Made by a program: the position numbers and the translations under genes. From Myrica gale (Eukaryota > Streptophyta > Magnoliopsida > Fagales > Myricaceae), in assembly GCA_963930655.1 (NCBI GenBank), contig OZ005600.1, forward strand, positions 14,325,501 to 14,389,500: a stretch of DNA of 64,000 nucleotides. Reading direction: 5' to 3'. Numbering within the stretch: position 1 is the first letter of the stretch; the number at the start of each line of letters is the position of its first letter. This document shows, one piece after another, positions 58,623-64,000 of this stretch. The notes under the pieces were generated by a model. It was not told the DNA's origin, did not search any database, and saw only the letters and a list, made by a program, of their open reading frames with translations.

Positions 58623-58655
58623 TTGGAACTAAATTGAGTCAAGGAACAAATTTAG

Positions 58656-58667
58656 GCTCTCATACCA
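58656..58667 (-). other. Primer-binding site of Copia element 2
   Basis: Minus-strand TGGTATGAGAGC, one mismatch from the plant initiator-tRNA-Met complement TGGTATCAGAGC, two bases inside the right LTR (which starts at 58670). Confidence 0.75.
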
Positions 58668-58669
58668 AT

Positions 58670-59518
58670 TGAACAACCTAATTTAGACCCAAATATGCGA
58701 AAAATATCTAGAGGGGGCTGAAGGTATTTTAAAAATTATCAAAGAACTTTTTCTTTAAAAAAACTTAAAACCTATTATCAATGATATCTACCTAAACTCA
58801 ATGCTTTCAATATTCAAGACCTAATTAACAATCATATATGAATATATGAACAATATAACTATTGAGCAAGAATATCTAAACAATGTATTCTTAACTAACA
58901 GTAAGAAACTCCGAACACACTACAGAATATGAATTGGACATCTTTCACAATCAAAATTGATGTGCACTTCAATTTCTTAAAACCTGCCTAAATAGTTAAT
59001 TAACATCTAGCCACGACCCTTTATACTTTTGTCTTCAACCTTCTAGGATCATATTAGTCACTATCTTCAAGATTGATATTCTATGCACACTAATCACAAG
59101 AATGGTTAAACAGAAAAACAAATAAAACAAAGGAAAATTAAAACATGCAATCGACACACAATATGGTGACGAAAGAAACCATTTTGAAGAACTTCTTCAA
59201 AAGAGAAAAACTCTCCGGGCCGAAGCCGGTTTTTAAATCCACTAATTTCAAAAGAGATTACACAGTGATCAAAAGATTACACTAACCTAGATAATCTAAA
59301 CACTGTTAATCTTACCCAAATTGACTCAATTCGGATTTGCTAATCATGGAACTCCACGACCGTTTGAAACGAAGATTCACACCGGGTTGATCTATCCACA
59401 CAACTCCTTGTGCAATCAACATCCAATGTTGGAACCTCCAACAACCACAGGTCCAGCACCTCTGGAAGCCTCAATCAGTCGAAGTGTACATGTATCGGTA
59501 TCAGCAAACCAAAATCCT
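58670..59518 (-). mobile_element. 5' LTR of Copia element 2, truncated
   Basis: Near-identical to 44314 to about 45170 over about 850 bases (small indels and scattered substitutions). Identity ends abruptly after CAAAATCCTCC, so about 350 bases of the LTR are missing. The PBS lies at its left edge. Confidence 0.8.
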
Positions 59519-59528
59519 CCAGCACCAA

Positions 59529-59800
59529 GCTCTGATACCACTTTGTTTAGACAGATAATGACAAACAAATAACGAAATAATTCTTCTCTCTAGATGAAAG
59601 AAAATAGAGTGCAATCTCAACAATTATACGTACTTTAAAATAATTTCAAGATAATCAATCACACTAAAACTTCCCCGGTGTGAGGAAGAAAAAACCACGG
59701 GTACACAAAGTCTTCTTTAGTCACAATTAGAGAATACAACTCAGATCTTCAATATTATATTAATCTTGGCAAATACAACAAAAAAAGAACATAGAGAAAA
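59529..59800 (-). mobile_element. PBS plus LTR fragment of a third Copia-like element
   Basis: GCTCTGATACCA (59529-59540) is a perfect complement of the initiator-tRNA-Met PBS (TGGTATCAGAGC). An LTR end begins three bases later with TGTTTAGACAG at 59544, so the element was minus-strand. Its LTR does not match the LTRs of Copia 1 or 2. It runs into CACTA 3 at about 59801, and its coding part has been lost or replaced by Copia 2. Confidence 0.6.
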
Positions 59801-60136
59801 TACTACTAAAAAAACTGGTCTTTAGTGGCGATCGCTAAAAACGCCGCTAAAGGTTGTCTTTAGCGGCGTTTATCCACAAACGCCGCCACAAACTACCTAT
59901 AGCTCGCCGCTAAAGACCCCATTTAACATCGCTTTTTGCAAAATACCGCTAAAAATTAGGTCTTTAGCACGATCTTTCTAGCGACTGCCGCTACAGACCC
60001 CCTTTAGCAGCGTTTTGCAAACAACGCAGCTAAAAATTAGGTCTTTAGCTGCGCGAAAGCCGCTAAACACCCCATTTAGTAGCGTTTTTTTTGCTAAAAT
60101 TCTAATTATTAGCAGCGAAGAGGAAGTTAATATAAG
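59801..60136. mobile_element. CACTA element 3, deletion remnant
   Basis: A degraded tip (ACTACTAAAAAAACTGGTC) is followed by GCGGCG/CGCCGC subterminal repeats to about 60095. Next comes a 21-base block (60116-60136) identical to 54230-54250, the first intron of the CACTA 2 gene. It is therefore an internally deleted or recombined relative. No matching right tip was found. Confidence 0.6.
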
Positions 60137-62270
60137 TCATATATTTTGTTTTTGCAATGACCATTTAAAAAAATTGAAAATTTTAAGAATGTATAAAAAA
60201 TTTAAAATCAATAGATGGTAGGTGTAATATTATCAAAATAATAGGTAGAAGTGTAAAGTATTAAAAAATATAAATTTTATTTATTTTAATTAATAATTGA
60301 TGAATATAATGTAATAAAAATAATAAATAGAGGGGGTAAAGTGTCAAAATTTTTTATAAAAAGAAAAAGGGATGTAGCCTTTGATGAAACCTGGACGTGA
60401 AAGAGAAAAATTGATTCTTTATTTTCTTTCCCTTTTTTTAATCTGTACTACTTAAATAACTCATTCTTAGAGTTATAAGTTAAAACCCTAATGGCCTTTG
60501 AGCCTTATTAAAAGACACCCAATTGATCTTTCCTTCACATAGAAGGAATTAACCTAACACAATGTCGCGAAAAATAGATTCTTGTTGCTCTTAAATCATC
60601 ATTAATTGGTGATTTTCCAACTCCCTCGAGAATATACCGGAGTAAGCCAATCATTTGCTATGTTATGGAGGAAAACGTGGGATTAAGGGTTAGGGTGTGG
60701 TGAACAGCCATTCCAGCCATTAAAGTACTATCATCGTCAATGGTTTCAGCCCCAATAGACATTTTCCCTTCATACTTTATTATTTGAATTGTATTATGTA
60801 ATACTCTTGGCTAATCTTTTTTTTTAATAGGTAGAACCAACACTTGTCTATATTAATTTATATAGGTGTTAAGTATGGACCTAAATTTTGAACCCAAGAC
60901 TTACGATTTTACTGATATTATGTGAAATTACTATATATTTCAAAAGTTCAAGAAAAAAATAAATTTTATTATTTAAATCATATTCTTCGACTCAAATACT
61001 ATTGAAAAATAACGACTAGTTATAGTTTTAGTTATCGTCAATGAGCAAAAATCATTCCTCCAACAATTAAATTAAGGGAAAGGTGGTGGTTCGCCACTTT
61101 CTGAAATAAAAGAGTCAAACAAGGGAAGTGAGATGGGAAAGAAAAATTCTTCTCACCTCCCAAATTGAGGCACTCCGGTATAGCAAAAGGTTAGGAAATG
61201 CTACGAGCTAGCTCAACTAGTGTGATTAATAGGCCACTATGTAGTGCATAATTTAAGAGTAGAATTCATGCATACTTGTGAAGAAGATGAGGTGCACATT
61301 GTCACAGAAAATGAGTTGGAAGAAGCAGCCAATGTGCTCGACAATAATAGACTTGGTTACATATGTCGCCGCAAATACTAGTTAGAATTGCCTCCCAGAG
61401 TGTGGGTGAAATGGTAAGGATGCATGCCTTCCAAGTGAGAGGTCTTTGATTCCAATTTCCATAGCAAAAATAGTATCGCAACTTAACTAATATATGTGTA
61501 GTGAGAGTGTTGGGGCCCGGTCAAAGCCACCAAAACAATGCAACCAACCTCCAAGTGATTCACACACGATTACACTAATTGATTATCTAAGACCGTTCTA
61601 AGTCCAAATAAGCTCAAAGTGATAGGATCTTGCACAAATATGAAGAATATGTCATGTAGTATTGCAAATAAATGTGGTTAAGGATTATTAGTCTTTAAAA
61701 CCGCAAGAATAATCGTCCAAGGGTTATTAGCGTAAGTCTACCCAAGCCAAAAGTTGTTAGCTCCAAAGACGAATATCCAACTAGGGTACTAACCAAGAAT
61801 GAATCACAAGTGAAGAAGGTTATTAGCGCTACTCACCGAATAACATATACGTGCTTATACTCAGCTAAAGTCTCCTAAAATCTTACAAGCTCTCCAAAAT
61901 ACTAATATCTTAATTCTCTACTAATACGTCTAAGAGATGCTTTTATAGAGCTCCTAGGCACACACCTAACCCTAGTTGACTCTGTTTGGACTCTAAATCA
62001 AATCTTCTAGAGTTTTAGGAAAAAATATCTAAAATACGTTAAACCCCTATTAACTACTACTTCAATATCAAACAATAATTCACAGACTCACTCCTACAAC
62101 TATCTTTCTATTGCAAGTTATCCCTCGTTAATACATGCAAAGTCAATTTGACAGAACTGATCATCTGACTTAACGGTTCAGTATAATCTTGGGGCAACTC
62201 ATAACAAACAAAAAAAATTTGAGGACTAAATTGTTACTAATTGTAGTTTGTTACGAGGGTTATTAAAAAG
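60137..62270. other. Intergenic, SINE-like and duplicated AT-rich sequence
   Basis: Contains the AT-rich segment 60145-60375, which recurs at 62795-62936 and 63674-63715. Two short tRNA-like stretches (about 61207-61290, AGCTAGCTCAACTAG, and 61385-61460) may be SINE pieces. The block at about 61510-62120 shows no recognisable coding. No gene is supported. Confidence 0.4.
61385..61500 (+). mobile_element. Possible tRNA-derived SINE fragment
   Basis: GGGTGAAATGGTAAGGATGC resembles an A box and TCTTTGATTCCAATTTCC a B box, spaced about 35 bases apart with a CCTTCCAAGTGAGAGG arm between them. This is the organisation of plant tRNA-derived SINE heads. No A/T tail or target duplication was fixed. 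Confidence 0.3.
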
Positions 62271-62273
62271 AAT

Positions 62274-62663
62274 GGAAATTCAACATTTAGTCGTTGGGTT
62301 TTTACACTTTTAGCGGTTTGATCCCTAGGAAATAAAACCTAACAAAAAACTCCCCAAACTATTATCTTTTGACAAAACGCACCTTCCGTCAGGTTCCGTT
62401 CATAGTCCGTTACAAATTTGTACCGGTCGATTGGTACATGAAGCGGTTGAACACTTCATGTACCGGTCGACCACTCACGTACCAGAACTATTTTCAAAAC
62501 ATGTACCGGTTGACCGCTGACGTGTTTGGCCTCCGTTAAGGGGATGGACAAAAGATGCGTTTTGTCAAAAGATAATAGTTTGAAGAGTTTTTTGTTAGAG
62601 TTTATTTTCTAGGGATCAAACCGCTAAACGGGTAAAAACCCAAGGATTAAATTTTGAATTTCC
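62274..62663. mobile_element. Mutator-like element with about 130-bp inverted repeats
   Basis: The left arm (GGAAATTCAACATTTAGTC onwards) and the complement of the right arm (GGGAAATTCAAAATTTAATC) match over about 130 bases, including AGCGGTTTGATCCCTAG, AACAAAAAACTC and ATTATCTTTTGACAAAACGC. The centre (about 62400-62530) is GC-richer with repeated GTACCGGTCGACC phrases. The long arms and lack of coding fit a non-autonomous MULE. The duplication is unclear (AAAAAGAAT versus AAAAAATAA at best). Confidence 0.6.
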
Positions 62664-62936
62664 CAAAAAATAACTTACTGAAGATATTAAAAAAAAAAGC
62701 CCCACTTACTTCACTCCCTAGCAGTCTAGCACATAAAGATGGAATGGATAAGGAAAAAAAGTTGTTTCAGTTTTTTTAAGGTCGTATATATTTTTTTTTT
62801 GTAATGACCATTTTATAAAAACATGGTAGGTGTAATATTATAAAAATAAAAGGTAAAAAATGTAAAGTATTGAAAAAGTTTAAAGTGTATTTATTTTAAT
62901 TAATAATTGATGAATATAATTTAATAAAAATAATAA

Positions 62937-63673
62937 GAGAATTATACAAATAACACACTGGGTTTTAGTGCATTTTTACAAAACTCACAGGATTTTAAAA
63001 AATTTCAAACAGCTCACTAGGTTTGTCATTTTCGTATCAAAACTCACTGGACCCAACGCTGTTACACATGTTTAACGGAAAATTCATCCCGACCAATCAC
63101 AATGTGACACGTGTCATTAAATAAATAAAAATAAAAATAAATCGAAACTTAATAAAAAACGTATTTAAAAAAAAAAGATGGGGGTACCCCCGATCCTCAC
63201 GGTGGAGGGGAGGATCCTCCCCTCCTCTGGCCGCCGGGGGAGGATAACTCCCCCCTCCACTGGTTGCGGGATGGGGGAGGTCCCCCGACCGCCACAGAGC
63301 TGGGGGGAGGACCCCCTCCACCCAGACCTCCGCCCGGGGTGGAGGAGCCCTCCCTCTGGCCACCAAGAATTGGGCGGCCAGAGGTGGAGGGGGAATCCAC
63401 CATGGTCCCGATCCTTCCTTTTTTAAAATAAAATTACGTGTTTTAAATTAATTTTCGATTTATTTTTATTTTAATAAAAAAATTTTATTTATTTAATAAC
63501 ACGTGTCACATTGTGGACCGAGATAGATTTTTCGTTAAACAGGTGTAATGACATTGAGTCCAGTGAGTTTTGATTCGAAAATGACAAACACAGTGAGTTG
63601 TTTGAAATGTTTTAAAACCTAGTGACCTTTTGAAAAAAACGTTAAAACTCATAATGATATTTGTATAATTCCC
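62937..63673. mobile_element. Mutator-like element with about 220-bp inverted repeats and a GC-rich core
   Basis: The left arm (GAGAATTATACAAATAACAC) and the complement of the right arm (GGGAATTATACAAATATCAT) stay alignable for about 220 bases, sharing TTTGTCATTTTCG, AAAACTCACTGGA and AATGTGACACGTGT. They are flanked by AAATAATAA (62928-62936) and AAATAATAG (63674-63682), a 9-bp duplication with one difference, as in Mutator-like elements. The core (63178-63410) is strikingly GC-rich (GGAGGGGAGGATCCTCCCC style) and differs in composition from everything around it. No transposase. Confidence 0.75.
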
Positions 63674-63849
63674 AAATAATAGAGGAGGGGTAAAGTTAAA
63701 AAAAAAAAAAGAGAGGGGATCGCGTGGTTTAAAATGGTCTCTTTAAGCATATTCGACCTGCTACTACTCTCTTGGTCTGTCCCATTTCCATTGTACCGTC
63801 TATTACTCTCTCTGTTTCTTTCGAACAACCCTTGACTGAGCTAAGAGCA

Positions 63850-63970
63850 ATGGCGACTCTAGCGGCGGCTGCAGCTCGTCAAGCAGCAACTCTAACTCGG
63901 CTTTCCTCCCCTAAAACGGCGACTCAAGCCGCCAGTCTAATTCACAGGCGCGGCCTTTCCGGTGCTGCAG
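63850..63970 (+). CDS. First exon of a nuclear gene for a probable mitochondrial protein (partial)
   Basis: ATG 63850 opens 40 codons (MATLAAAAARQAATLTRLSS ... SLIHRRGLSGAA) up to a GTTAGA donor at 63971. The segment is Ala/Arg/Ser-rich, lacks acidic residues and ends in HRRGLSGAA, typical of a mitochondrial presequence with an arginine near the cleavage site. Wording of this kind is found in small inner-membrane proteins of respiratory complexes, but I cannot name the mature protein because the rest lies beyond the window. The longer frame upstream would need a TTG start. Confidence 0.65.
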
Positions 63971-64000
63971 GTTAGACATTGTATTTTGGTATCTTGATGT

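Larger units (their letters stand above)
44314..59518 (-). mobile_element. Ty1/Copia element 2, gag present, pol absent, interrupted by CACTA 2
   Basis: Two LTRs (44314-45514 and 58670 to about 59518), a PPT next to the left one and a PBS next to the right one (GCTCTCATACCA, 58656-58667, complement TGGTATGAGAGC, one mismatch to the initiator-tRNA-Met site). The gag lies at about 58620-56830 on the minus strand. No integrase, reverse transcriptase or RNase H could be read between them, so the element is non-autonomous by deletion or by design. CACTA 2 lies at 45620 to about 55668. The right LTR is cut at about 59518, where a different PBS and LTR begin. Confidence 0.72.

Noticed and set aside
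63097-63426. Gly/Pro-rich open frames on both strands
   Set aside because: Open only because the MULE core is extremely GC-rich. All frames are open and none has a recognisable domain.
1-64000. CRISPR arrays, rRNA genes, confident tRNA genes, bacterial operons
   Set aside because: None seen. The tandem repeats present are satellites or transposon subterminal arrays in a plant nuclear context.

Overview
This is nuclear DNA from a flowering plant. It is AT-rich, its genes have GT-AG introns, several proteins are plastid- or mitochondrion-targeted, and it holds plant families such as PPR, TIC20, GAUT and QWRF beside Copia, LINE, CACTA, hAT and Mutator-like transposons. The proteins look like those of a core eudicot, possibly woody. 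I cannot name the species. GAUT10 followed by QWRF3 on the same strand matches the order of the Arabidopsis neighbours At2g20810 and At2g20815.

Left part (1-16.7 kb). In order: a two-exon gene for a plastid-targeted multi-pass membrane protein (620-3115, +); an enigmatic probably transcribed locus with a telo-box/TATA promoter and a repeated motif (about 4.9-7.3 kb); a LINE 3' stub (-); an E-class PPR gene (9076-10527, -); and a three-exon TIC20-I/IV-type translocon gene (12209-15168, +) with an overlapping uORF.

Middle part (16.7-37.5 kb). A decayed L1-type LINE (+) has two insertions with clear target-site duplications: a hAT-like non-autonomous element near its 5' end and a 1.2 kb solo LTR in its reverse transcriptase. 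Next come a 116-bp-period satellite, a repeat-rich gene-free stretch, GAUT10 (29131-31914, +) and QWRF3 (34509-37467, +).

Right part (37.8-60.1 kb). This is a nest of transposons. A decayed minus-strand Copia element contains a 4 kb CACTA element (39615-43628) that carries intron-containing fragments of VPS35 and short pieces resembling two other genes (a Pack-CACTA). A second minus-strand Copia element has two LTRs and a gag but no visible pol. It contains a second CACTA element (45620 to about 55668), whose Transposase_24 gene is broken by a 4465-bp hAT element (47594-52058). The transposase of that hAT can be spliced in silico to an uninterrupted 712-aa protein.

Far right (60.1-64 kb). 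Two Mutator-like long-TIR elements lie here. For one of them a paralogous near-empty site is visible in the same window. The last feature is the first exon of a probable mitochondrial protein gene (63850-63970, +), which runs off the edge.
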